From contig CM038916.1 in NCBI GenBank assembly GCA_021904315.1, positions 3,100,001 through 3,164,000 of the forward strand: 64,000 bases of DNA. The letters run 5' to 3'. The stretch is from Sphagnum magellanicum (taxonomy: Eukaryota > Streptophyta > Sphagnopsida > Sphagnales > Sphagnaceae). The notes below the pieces were generated by a model. That model was given only the letters and a program-made list of their open reading frames with translations. It ran no database searches and was not told the origin of the DNA. Shown piece by piece: positions 12,895 through 26,079 of the stretch; the stretch's first letter is position 1; the number at the start of each line of letters is the position of its first letter. The position numbers and the translations under genes were made by a program.

Positions 12895-12898
12895 TTAA

Positions 12899-13064
12899 GG
12901 ACCACTTGATACACATAAGTGAGGCCCATGACCATGAAATTCTTAATACCCCTTGAAATGCTTTGAAAGGAAATTAAATAATCGGTAAGCACTGCTGTCA
13001 TTTTCACTGTGTAGAGTTCGGACCTTTCATATTTAGAATAATTGGTAGCTGTGCTTTAGGGGGA
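12899..13064. other. Short intergenic stretch
   Basis: Nothing recognised. Confidence 0.4.
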
Positions 13065-13120
13065 GGGCATTCTCAGAATAAGTGCCCGACTCAGCTCAGC
13101 CACTTATTCTGAGAATGCCC
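13065..13120. repeat. Perfect 20-bp inverted repeat with 16-nt loop
   Basis: GGGCATTCTCAGAATAAGTG at 13065-13084 is exactly complementary to 13101-13120. The loop is GC-rich, unlike its surroundings. It could be the remains of a small foldback transposon or a hairpin-RNA locus; there is no flanking evidence for either. Confidence 0.8.
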
Positions 13121-16100
13121 TACTGCTTGACCTAACACAATTTTGGTGTGGGGTCGGGCTGTCAAGTGGTGTATATGGACTTCATCAGTACCAAGTTAAC
13201 ATAAAGTCCAAAGGAAAGTTGTCAAAATTCCCCCATTTTTGTGATTCAAAATTTCATTACCCTTTTTCGATAACCAATCAGAGCTATGCGGGCACATGGT
13301 GTGATGAATTTTGTGCACAATTCACTCCCTTTAACCAGCCCTAGCATAAAGTATGCTCTAAACCACAAAACATTTTGCATTTTTAGCCAAGAAGGATTCC
13401 ACCGGAACTTTTTTCATCAGTGTGCATTTATTTGGTCTTTCAAGGATGCACCTTTTGAGGTGGAAGTGAACTAGTGCCACTATCGCCTATCCATCCTATC
13501 AAGGCTTTCCTATTTTAAGGATCAAGGCTCAAAGAAGTCTACCAAACTGTGTTGTATGAAATTTTCTACTTGCCTACTTCATGTCCAGCATCTCTCAGAC
13601 CACCATGTCTGTACAATTTCATTGGCTACTTGTGGGCCGTGTATTCTCTCCCCTCCCTTTTAAATAGGGTGGAAGCCCACTAGCTACTGCCAGGAACCAG
13701 TTGGCCAAACCGTGTTGCATGTGCTTTTCCAATATTTCTCGAAATCCACCAAATTGTGTTTGTTTGTATATGATAAAGAAGTATTTGGGAGGATCTTTGT
13801 GTTGGGTTGGGGGGATCCGGCTGAGCCTGGTAGCCCTTCAGTTTGGACCCAAAAACCATGAAGCGCCCAAATCACTCAATTTTGTAAGGAGTGAAAGCAC
13901 GATAACGCAGGCAAATTTGTGGACCTTACTTTTTAAAGTCAAAGTAACCATATAATAAGTTAATACTTCAAACTTGAAAATCTTATCTATTTCAATCATC
14001 AATATGAGCATTTAAAAATTATTATTCTACTAATATTATGTTTCACATTCTTACTACCATGCATTTCAATAAATTTGTTAAATGCAAGTAAATGGAAAGT
14101 AGATGTCCATAATGATTTCAAGTGAATGAAAATAGGATTTTTATTGTATTTTTGATACTTTCAAGGTGATGGTGCACTAAAATGTATTAATTAACTTCCT
14201 AATATTGAAGACCATATGTTATCATTTGTTAACATAAAAATAAACTTTTGCTCAAGTTTACAAGCTAGTTGAAAAGCTTATTATTATATATTTTCTTGTA
14301 TTTATGTCAAAAAAATAAGACTACAATTGTCCAAGATTCTTTTATTTTGGGGCTTACATTACCATACTTTCACACATTATATCCCCCCAATTTGCCCCAC
14401 TCCCCACTCCATGTCCTTAGGTTTAGATCTTCCCTAGTTCTAAGTAATTATTTCCCTTGTGGCCCTAGACTCTGCTCAATCCACAAACTTCCCATTCTTC
14501 ACAATCTTTCAATGTTCATTTGCCCAAATTTTGTTTGTGGATCCCATCAATCTATCCATCAATATGAATAAGCACCTTAATTTTTTCAGTCAAAAGTCAT
14601 GTGCAAAAATGGCCTTGTACTATGATTTGGGCTTATAGGGATAACAAATTGCCAAAATTCTTTAGCCAAGTTTCAACAATTACATCACACATCCATGTTT
14701 AGCAAATCATGGATTTTATTTGCCCCAAAAGTCTAAGATGCATAGTGATGATCCCCATAGGAGTTTGATGTAAAAGATAAATCATGTTCATGGCACATTA
14801 TTCCATTGAGAATTTCTTTTCATTCTTAGATTATTAAGACATCAAAACTATGAATCCTAATAATGTCCTCATAAGGATTTAACAAAACTTCTCATCAAAC
14901 TTGTTAAAATAGGACATCAAAACTCTTAAATTTCATGTACCTACTTTAAAGGCCAATTTAACTATTTTCCCAATTCCCCAACACCTAACACCTAGCCCTT
15001 TTCAAGGGTCCTAATTTCCCTTGTTTGAGATCTTTTCCAAATTTTTAATGAATTCTGTAAATTTTTATGTTCTTCCAAAAAGGGTTTATATTCAAGATGA
15101 TCATGTAATGCAATCTTCCATTTATGACGATCTTGGAAGGCCTTTCCTGTACCATTCTCAAAGAATCATTGTCCTCAACATGATACCAATCTTCATGTTC
15201 TTAGATGTTATAATTCTCTATACTTAAAATTTGTTCATTTTGAAATGTTTTTGGTCTACCGCATGAACTTTGTAGGACCACATTCACTTTCATGTCTGAT
15301 GACCATAACATTGGCAACCATCAAGACCAAGGGCATAAGTTTTCATTGAATGTTCTGATATACTATAAAGGAAGAGCTTTTGAATTGTTATAATATGAAT
15401 TGACACTATTTTCAATTCCCTTCAACTTCAAGGGTATCCAAAAAAACACTAATTTATGAGTATGGACTATACATTGCATTTTAGTCAAAGCTAGTGACTT
15501 TTACTTTTTTTGCATTTTGGATACCAAAAAAATTTGGAAAAGTTTGATTCAAAAAAATAATTGCCAAAAACTTGGGAAATTTTTGAAAATTTCAAGAACA
15601 AAACTTGGGGGGCGGGGGAGAGAGGGGGAACCTTGTCGAAGCCTGAAAAACTAAATCATAAACACCTAAAACTTGGTTTATTCACTATCCAAATCATACA
15701 TGAATAGATTGCTTTGAGCAAGATGCTACACCAGAATAATGGATGAAAATTCATATTTTCAAATAATGCAATGGATATGCATAATGGTTTTAGGAGCAAT
15801 AGGGTTTAGGCATATGCTCATGTTGAGTGTTCAAGTTTCAAGAATATATTGCATGTTTCTACATTCAAATTTCTTACTAGAAAAAACTCAACATGTATTT
15901 GGACACCATCAAATTTTGGGACATTAATTATTCAACAAACATGTGTTGAAGCTGCCAAGGTACTCTTTTCAATTTAATTAGTTGTGTGGATAAGTAAGAA
16001 GTGATTTTTTTGGAGGTGATGTGCCTCTTTGATTGGCCTATAACTAAAAAGACCACCCACACATTGATATTCTAAAAATAAAAGATTATGTAACCTTATT

Positions 16101-18404
16101 ATTTGGTATGGGTTTTAAAGGGTTGAAATGTAGGCAAAGGGTATGAGATAATGTGCAGTGCTTTGGGATCAAGCTGGGGAACACCTGGGAACTTGGGCAA
16201 CACAGTGGGAGCATCATGCCAGACAATTGGGAACTTCACGGGACACTTAGGGGCCAGGGTGAACCAAAACCCACAAAGTTGGCACCTTCACTTTCTTGAG
16301 TGAGGCCTTTTAGTGGCCATATTAACCCCCAAAATGTTAGACACTGACCCCTGTGGATGCCCGTTGAGCCATTTCACTGGCTGCATGAAATTTCCATGCA
16401 TAAAACTGGCCATCACCATTTTTACTTTATGCCATCCTCCTAAGAGGGCGGGTACCTATTTCACATTTAAGAATCTTTTGTGTAAAACTAGAGATACAGT
16501 TTTAGGTGAATTCTTTCATTTCCAGACAACGCAAATTTTCTCCATTTGCCAAAAAGAAAAATTCAAAAATATATATATTTCCAAATATTCCTTTTTGTAG
16601 ATTTCCAAAATTTGAAAAAAAATCTTCAAAATCACCATGTTTCTACACATTATTAAAGCAAATGGCCAGGATATAAAAAGAATTTTCTAAGTTTTTCACT
16701 TTCATAGTTGGTATATAGCTGGATGTGGTAAAATCTCCTTGTAGATGAATGCTAGTGCCACAACATCACACAATTGAAAAAAAAATCACTGTTTGTTGTG
16801 GGTCCCCTTTCTGGAAAATTGTTTATATCAATCCGCAACTGCGATTTTATTTTCTGCCAAATTTTGTCAAAATGGGAAATCTGAAAGTGTCATACGAACC
16901 CTCTCAAACAATTTTTTTGGTATTTTTTCAAAAACTTCTCCAAGAAAGTAGAGAAAAAAGGGTTGAGTTTGCCACATTTAGACTACCTATCTGCTCCTAC
17001 ATGTAGTTAAAAAAATAGCAGGATTCTGAAAAAAAGTTACCTTCCTATCTGTCCTATAACCAAACTCTACTAAATCTTCCTATGGATCATTGCCAATTTG
17101 AGTACATCACAAATTTTTTTAAAAAAACACTGATCCACTGCAGTGTTTTTTTTCTCATATTTGTGACATGAAATTTGGGAGAATTTTGCTCCAAAAATAG
17201 CAAAATTGGTCAGAATTACAATAGAAAAACACATTTTTCCAAACTTTCTTAGATTTTTTTGTCTGAAAAAAGGAAAACTCGTTGAAGAAAAAAACACTGA
17301 TCCAAAGTACCCAAAGCATTGGGTGAACCAGCACCTACACTCACTGTGAAAACTAAAAACCCCAAATCTTTTTGGGTCCTAATAATTACCCCATCCTACA
17401 AACATAAAGCACTCTGAAATTTGTAGTGTACCTATTTGGAGGGCACCTTATGTGCATAAAGGACTGGGAAGAAATTTCCTTTATGGTTAGGGGTGGATTA
17501 CGTAGAGGAAACACACCTTTCCCTAAGATCCTTAGGGCAAGGTTTGTAATCTGTAATCAGCCTAAAACAGGTGTATCCTTTTTGCAAAATAAAATTTCTT
17601 TATTTTTTCATCTTTACAATGAGTTTTTCTTTTCAACAACAAGACATCTTGATGCTTCTCAATATATTATTCAAGTGCAAGCTTTAAATCAGAGGATCAG
17701 GTACATTGGCTTTTTTTCAAATCTATGAGGTCTAAAAAATGGTAATAGATATCCAAAAATAATAATTCAATCACAATTGCATTGGAAAATCAGAAACTTC
17801 CAACTGTTCCACAAACATTTATTGCCACAGTGGAGGAATTCACCAAAAAAAGAAAACCATTGATCAAGTATCTTGCATCAAATCAACATATATGGTAGAG
17901 GAAAATTGTTTTGGTGTTCTTTAAAATCACCATGAATTTATTCTATTCAAATGGCAATCAATTTCTACCTATTATGTGTAAGCTTCTTGCCTTAGTATGC
18001 TCATAAGAAAAACTACAAGCAATCCAATCCTTCAAACAATCATTTACTCCCTATTCTTTACAACTTAATCTTTTTATAGTCGTCATAAAGCAATGAATGA
18101 TTCAAAGTACTTTTCTTGAAATCTTGCATGATCGTAACAACATCAAACATCTTGAAATCTTTCAAAAAGAGAAGCAATCATTGTTGGATCTAAAAACATC
18201 AAATTCACATGTTGGTAGTTGTGACATTGATGACCAATTTGACTACTTGAACTTGCATGTGAATCCTTAATTGCAGTAGATGATAGTTCCTCAACCAGTT
18301 TCTTCCTTGTTATAGATCATTCATCTTTCTCAATAAGATTAACAATGGTTTTCAAACCATTAAGACTCTCCTATAATTTCCTATCAAACATTGAAAATGT
18401 AATC
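13121..18404. other. Gene-free intergenic region
   Basis: Both strands contain only short open frames (at most about 100 codons) of low complexity without recognised motifs. Short repeats around runs such as ccaaaatttg and aattttgccaaa recur at 15500-15600 and 16500-17300. A small hairpin with arms of the form AACACTG/CAGTGTT lies at about 17120-17150. I see no gene. Confidence 0.5.
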
Positions 18405-19720
18405 ATAGGTAGGTAAGTTGATATAACTCCAACCTACCTACTTACCTAACTACTTATTTACTATCTAAGTAGGTAGAAAAAATAAGACCTACTTATTTAG
18501 GTAGGCAAGTAAGTAGGTAGGAAAGTAAAATACTAGAAGGTAGCTGAACTAAAGAATAACCACATAAGTTTTTATGAACTCATCCCAACATGGCACATAT
18601 ATTTTAATGTGAAAATGTAAGAGGAAACACCTCCTTTATATAGTTTGTGAAATGAATTATTAAAAACAAAGCATATGGTTTAAATCTTTTAGTTGCAATT
18701 GAATTGTAAATACAAAAAAAAAATTCCCAGATTTTTTTTGTTTAATTTTAATTATGTAATTAATTTGAAATTTATAATTAATCATCTAACATAATTATTT
18801 GAAATTTAATTATTTGAATTCAATATATGACAATTAATTATCTTGATTGATTCTATGAATTAATTAATATATTTCAAATAATTAGCTAGTTGATTGGTTC
18901 AAATAATTAATTATCAAAATAAATATTATATGATTAATTATTTAAATAACTATTCAAAAATTAATTATGTTGATAAATGATGATCTAAATTCAAATAAAA
19001 TTCAATAATTACTCCCTTACATTAACAAAGTTTATTGTCTAAAATTATTTGAATTCATTAATTAATTTTATATAATTAGTTAATGAGTTCAAGTAATTAG
19101 TTATTAGATAATTAATTATTTATTATCTGAATTAATTAAATATTTATTAATTAAATTTGATTAATGAATTCATATGAATAGTTTATTATTTAGTATACTT
19201 AATTAATTCATAATAATTAAGTATATTACGTATTAATTACTAATTTAAAAATTAATAACAAATAATTCATTTTGAAACATTAAATAAAAAAACATGAAGT
19301 TGAATAGAAAGTGTTGAGGTATATGGAGACATATTCATATGTACACCTTTATTGAATGTTTAATAAAATATATACATGCTTTTAATTTCAATTCAAAAAC
19401 AGACTTTCACCTTTCATGAAATTTTATGGTTTGATACTTAGATATGTATACCAACATAATATTGTGAATTCCAATGTAATGCAATATTATTAACACAACA
19501 ATTGAACATCAATCACAAAAAATAGAACTACAATATTTAAATTTTATTTATTTAGATAATTATGAAATTTAATTAATTCAAAAAATTGAGTTATATTTAT
19601 TAATTTATACCAATGGCTTATTATTTAATCTATTTTTTAGTTCACAGTAATTAAATGAATAAGCCATAAATTAATATTTAATATGTAGTAATTATTTTTT
19701 AATATTATATATTAAATGTG
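18405..19720. repeat. TAGGTAGG run followed by AATTAATT-rich tract
   Basis: Imperfect tag-gta-ggt-aag repeats occur in both orientations at 18405-18530. They are followed after a short gap by about 700 bp made almost only of aattaatt, atttgaatt and similar words. This parallels 11193-11620, so both are probably copies of one decayed element. Confidence 0.5.
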
Positions 19721-22700
19721 CCACAATGAGTGGCATAATAGTGGCATAGTAATGGGCAACTAGAAATACAATAATGACCATTTAGTGGCAACATAGTGGC
19801 CAACCAGTTGCACAAATAGATTTCATAGTTGAAAACCAATTAGAAAGTTTATACGTCATGGACGATGAGAATGTGGACACATGGGGTAATCACACATATG
19901 AAAGCTATGCACTAGTTGCAAAAAAGTTGTAAATTACTTACATGTTACAACCACAATGAAATTCTTCAAAAAATCAAACGTAGTTGATTACATGTGTAAA
20001 TATGGTGCATATAGATTATTGTATATGAAACAAATTTAGAACTAAAATGCAACTACCAAACAACTAACTTATTTTTTGATGTGGAATTTTATTTATTAAA
20101 TCATCACATTTATAAAGTGTAGTTGCATAGGAGTTACACTTTGGAGGATTTAGTTGCAACACAATTATATTTGAGTGATTTTTGAGCTTTAATTGTAGGG
20201 CAATGTGGTCTCCATGAACACGATTTCTCATAATGTTTGAACAACATCATGAACAACATTCTCACTTTCTTCTTTTCATCCTTTTACTCAAATTCCACAA
20301 GTTCATCTCCTATAGGAATGAAAGACTTTTCAATTCATCAAAAAGTTGATTCGATTCTTTTATTTTTGTTTCAACTTGTGAAGTAGAATTCAAAACCTCT
20401 ATGCTTTTGACATTAACAAGACCATAATTGTGAAATTATCACTTTCAATAAAGAAAATAAATATATGACACAATATTTACAACCAACAATGAACCAAATA
20501 TTATGGAAGGTGTAGGTGTATTAGCAAATTGTGAATCAACTATGATAGAAAGTGAAACACTATGATTAGATTATAACTCTACAACAAGCTATGAGATTTT
20601 CAAATTAAATGGATTATCAAATGCAACACTTCACTTTGAAAAATCAAGGCTAGGAAACAAATTTATCATGAGCTTCTTAGGGGATAGAACAACAAGAGCT
20701 TTCACATGTTTCTAACTCAACATGTCTCTTTTAATAGCACCACATAGATTACTTATGTTTTCCATCATATGAATGCTACACAAACAAAAATCAACATTGA
20801 ACATCTATCAATCTACTAACAATATGCACCATGAAATTCATTTGCATGAAACACAATCACATTGAAATGCAAAACCACAACATTATCAAAAACGAAATGA
20901 AAGAATTAGTGCAACATAATAAAAAACATGAATAAGCCTATGTGAAGTTTGTTTGCACATACAAATGACACAAATCTTCATATCTTGTTTTCAAATTTAA
21001 GACATAGGTCATGTATCATAAAAATAAAAATAAATTCCAAAGAATTTTTTTTAGTGCTTTATGTAAGGTGAAGCATCTTCATGCGAGTGGTCTAGTATTG
21101 AAGTCCCATGAAATGAGGGTAGAGTCCAAGTTTTAGAGCATACTACCTCAATATATGAACACCTTTGTGAGGATGCCTCACCCTATACGTCAATTTCCCT
21201 CTTGGAATATTAAAAGGGGGCACAATCATGGTAAGGGTCCCCCCCCAAGGAACCATAGGAAAATATATGACTTATTTCATTATTTGCCAAAATAAGAATA
21301 AATTGGACAAACTTAATTGAGAAAAATCTAACAACTCAAATTAAGATAATTCATATGATAGTGGTGATTTTTCACCTATGTACATTGTCGTAAATCAATA
21401 TTTTGGTTAAAAACCAGAATTGCAAAAAATGTTGATATAAACTTCAATAAAAAAATTAACATGTTTCTATGTATGATTAATTCATGAAAATGTGATGTGC
21501 ACCTTGGACTACAAATTATAAGCCCAATGAATACAAAAAAATCAACCAAATGCTTCTAAAAAAAATTATTTTTCTTTTAGCCCCGAAAAGGGAATTTTAT
21601 GGCCTTAAGTTTTTTTTATATGGTTTATAATTTAATCAAGTGCATTTGATGAACATTGCTAAACATAGATGTAAACATTATTTATCCATAAACAAAAGTT
21701 GAAATCAATTGTACTTATTAATACGTTCCTTTTGATTCCTATAAAAAATATTGCAATTAAAACAATTAACATGATTATTTTGAAGGACTCAAAAAGACTT
21801 TTAAATGATATCAAATATTTTCTTAGATATTTTTATTTTTTCAATATGGAACATTCTAATTGTTGGCATATAACAATGTTTTACGATGGTGATGTGGTAA
21901 ATATTGTAAAAACTCAAAGTTGTCCTATGCATTCCTTCTACCAATAGACATTCCTTTTTTGCAACCTTAGCATGATTGCACCCAAGGATGTTATGTTTAC
22001 TCCTCAATAGGGGAAGGGAGATTATGCCTAATGACAAGTAGGTATAATATCCCTCCCATTCCTCTACGTCGATATCTATGTAGGTTTGGTTCATGATAAA
22101 TTTTGCCTCGTGCTTTATGATAGATAAAACCCATGGGTGGGGGACATTCACAAAATTTTGGACCTCGGACAAGGCAACAAGGTTCCACCCCTAAGTGTTT
22201 ACCTTACATCTAAATCCAAGTCTTGACTTTCTGAGTCCAAATTTAACATTTCCACCTTTAATCATTAGCTCTAAATAGGCCTTACTACAAAAGTAGAAGG
22301 TAATAATATAGTTGTCATTTCACCCTAGACCCCAAAATGGGGATTGTGCTTTATGGTGTTGGGGGAGATACTGGGATTCATTTTGTTTTCAAATGGTATT
22401 CATATTGGAATATTTGGACCCTTCCTTTAATTGAGTGAGTTGAGTACCATAGAACCTTTATCATTCCTACATTTTCTTACCAAATATCGTATTCATTTTA
22501 CTTTCATTTTTCCATTCCTGTAATAAAAATAAAAATTATTTCCTGAAATTACAACAACCATTGAGGCAAGGAAAAAAATCAACAAATATGTACTTTTCGG
22601 GGAAGATAATTTTTAGCATTTCAAGAAGCTAAATTTGAAAAAAATTGACATTTATAAAAAAAAATGTAATTTTTGCTGAAATGGTGAAAGTATTATAGTA

Positions 22701-25700
22701 ATCAATTCTTTCACACCAAAATTAGAATTCAATTTGGATTTGGTAAGGATTGGACTAGTGTTAGGCAATTACTCACTTCATGCTTTTTGTTCTTAGATTT
22801 TAGATATATTAAATAATTCAAGCATATGTCTCATTATATAAATAGATAATCATTTAATTAATGATGATTAAATTTAACATACATTTAAAATATTAATTAC
22901 TTAAATAAATAGTAAATTTTTAATATTTAACTAATTAGCTATCTAGTTACTTTGAACTTGTCAATACATAACTCATAGATAAATAAATAAATAAAATATT
23001 TAAGAATATTTATTACTTAAAAAAATCTGGTGGAATTATAGATAATATAATTAATGTAAAAAAAAAATTGTAATTAATTTTTTTTCAAATTATAGTTAAT
23101 GAACTAATAATTGTTATTAAAAATTAAATTCCTATACGATTTTGTTTAAAAATAATATTGAATTAGTTACAATATAATTACATTTATTATTGTAGAACAT
23201 TTTATTGGTCAAGTAATTTTTTTTCCTATTGCTAATTATTAACTATATACAATAATTTGCTCAACATATCATTAATTTTTATAATTAGAATAAAATTACT
23301 GTTAAAATATTTATCATAGATAAGTAATTACAACATTAAAAAAAAACTGCAATAATTTTATAATAATACCTGAAATTACAATCCTTACAATAATTATTTT
23401 AACTACATTATAAATTTTCCAAATTATTAATTCAGATTTAAAGTTATAAATTACATGTTTTGAATAATTATGTTCAATTAAAAAATAATTATGCATATCC
23501 TATAATTAAATCTTATCTGAAGTAATTACAATGATTTAAACGTAATTTAACATTAATTACAGTAATTCATTTCTTTTAATATCAGATTATAAATTATACA
23601 ATATAAAAATCTATGTTGCGACAATACTTATTTAGTGGAACTTATAGATAATAACTATAATCAATTATAATTATTTGTAAAAGTGATTTATTATGGATAA
23701 CATTAGTTGAAAAAAACTTTAAAACTCAATTAATAAATTTTTAAATTGAAATATTACTCTTTAAATTAAAAAATAACAATTTAGAATTGAAATTTCAACT
23801 TCCAAACCAAATAAAAATTTTAAATCTAAATTAAACAATTCAGAATTGAAATACTAATTTTTAGAACCAAAGATAGTAATTTAGAATTAAAATATCTAAT
23901 TTTAAAACAAATAAGCTTTTTGAATTTAAATTAAAAAATTCAAATTCAAATAATGTTTTAAGGAATTGAAATTAACAATTTTCACATTGAAATATCATGT
24001 TTCAAATTCAAATTATTCCTGTAAAAAATTGAAATAGTAGTTTTTAGAATGGAAATATTAATTTTTAGATTCATTATATGAACAATATACGTACACATGC
24101 ATAATTAACATAGACATTAATATATATTTATCATATATAACATATCATAATATAATTTTAATACATACATAAAAATACACCTCTATGTTATGGTAAAATA
24201 CATTTAGGATACAATTAATTTGGGGGCTATTACAACTAATGGGACATATCAATTTAATAATGGATGAAAATAGACTTAAAAAGCTATCCAACCAATAAAA
24301 TGAAATTTGCAATAGTTGTAAAAATGATCAAAATATTGAAATTTGATCTTATCATTGTAAATATTCCAAACTTAGTCACAAATGACTACATGTCATATGT
24401 AGTCACAAATGGAGTGATTATATTTTGGCTAATTTTTATTAATGTTTTAACAATCAAAATAAGAGGTCACAATTTCAAAATTTTAAGGAACCTACCCAAA
24501 AAATGGTTTAAGTTTTAAAATTGAACCTTAATCACAACCAAAGTTCTCAAATCCAAAAACCAAAACTAAATTCAAAGTCAAGGTTCCACTATGTGAAACT
24601 AGAACTAGATTTAGTTTACGGTTTTTTATTTCTAAAAAAAAGTCTATAATCATGAGTAATTGACTCATAACCCATTGGTTTTGGTATAACCATTTATGGG
24701 TTATTTGGAATCAAATTGGGTTTTGTTCTAGTTTTGATTTTTATAACTGAAATCGAAACCAAAATTAACTTTTTGATTGTTGAATAACTAGACCCCACAC
24801 ATAGCAAGGTTGGGAAACCTCCTACAAATGGCAAGTAGGAGAAGCTTGGTCTCGAGAAGTTAGATAGGCATCTTAACCAAACTATTATGACCAAACATGT
24901 TCAACTTGTTGGCCATGAAAGTAGGGAGTAATTTTTCTTTTGCAACTTGCTAAATTTGGGTTCCCCTTTTTGGTGAGTTGGAACTTTTGGTCAATATCCC
25001 GTGATCATGGTCACAATTAAAGATATTGAAAAAGCAAGGGTTTTTGGGAGTTGGGTTGAATTGTGGTCTTGTTTACAAGTCATGAAATTTTCACTTGGTA
25101 TGAAGCATTAACATGGGCACATCAAGCTGGGCTAGATTTTGTTGAGCTAACAAACAAAAGCCACCCAAAAGAGCCTCTTGTAACCATTTGCCATAGTGCT
25201 TTAGAGTAAAAAATTAGAATGTGATATTCAAAGATTTTGAGTAATATTGTTAAAAACTAGGGTTTTAGGTTCTATGAGAATTAGTGTAATGATCTATTTG
25301 CATGTACAGTTTTGAGTACTCATCTTTACGAAACAATTTATCATTGCATTGAAAAATATCTATTGGGATTCCAAGGAGTTTAACATAATTTTTATTCTCT
25401 GAAGTTGTGAAGGTTTGGTCTAGCTAAGGGAGACACACCAAATCCCAATTGAACTCTGAATTTAAGCACCTGTGCCATGAATGTTGTTGGGAAGAAACAA
25501 TAGCACAATAGAAACCTAGAAAAACCACGTGCAAAAGCAAGCGGTATCCACAATATAGAAATATATATTTTCTCTGATGCAAGCTCTAGTAGCAAACCTA
25601 TATTCACTAGTCCCTTTGCCTCACCACAATCTTATAATGAATAATTGTTTTTAAAATCCAATTAAGAAATTAAAGTTCTTAATTTATGGATGCATTGTCT

Positions 25701-26079
25701 TGGAACATTGTACACCACATGTTATTGTGGTTCATGATGTGGACATGAATTGCTAACCTTTGCTTATACTTGGAGTTTAAATGGTTAACAAAAGTAAAGA
25801 GTTGTTGGAATTTTGAATGAAGTTTTTATATGGGTTGAATATTACTCATAGATTTGTTAGTCATTTATAGTTCCAAAATCAATACTACGTTGACTGCAAG
25901 ATCTTTCATCTATTTTTTATTTTCATCATTACATATTTATGGTTTTTATATTTCATAGTCTTCATCTTCCACCTCCATATTAGAATCTTTGGCCTGAAGA
26001 CTAGACCTGCACTTTGTTCCCAATATACTAGCATTTGTTGTTCTTATTTATGGATTTCAAATTCCATTTATTTGTAAGG
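19721..26079. other. AT-rich gene-free region
   Basis: No gene supported. Words around agttgca/tgcaact recur at 19740-20170. A diverged inverted repeat (taaggtgaagcatc near 21064, gatgcctcaccctata near 21175) suggests a roughly 125-bp foldback remnant. 22800-24200 is the most AT-rich part of the window. The LTR downstream of the gypsy remnant should lie around 25-26 kb, but I could not define it. Confidence 0.45.
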
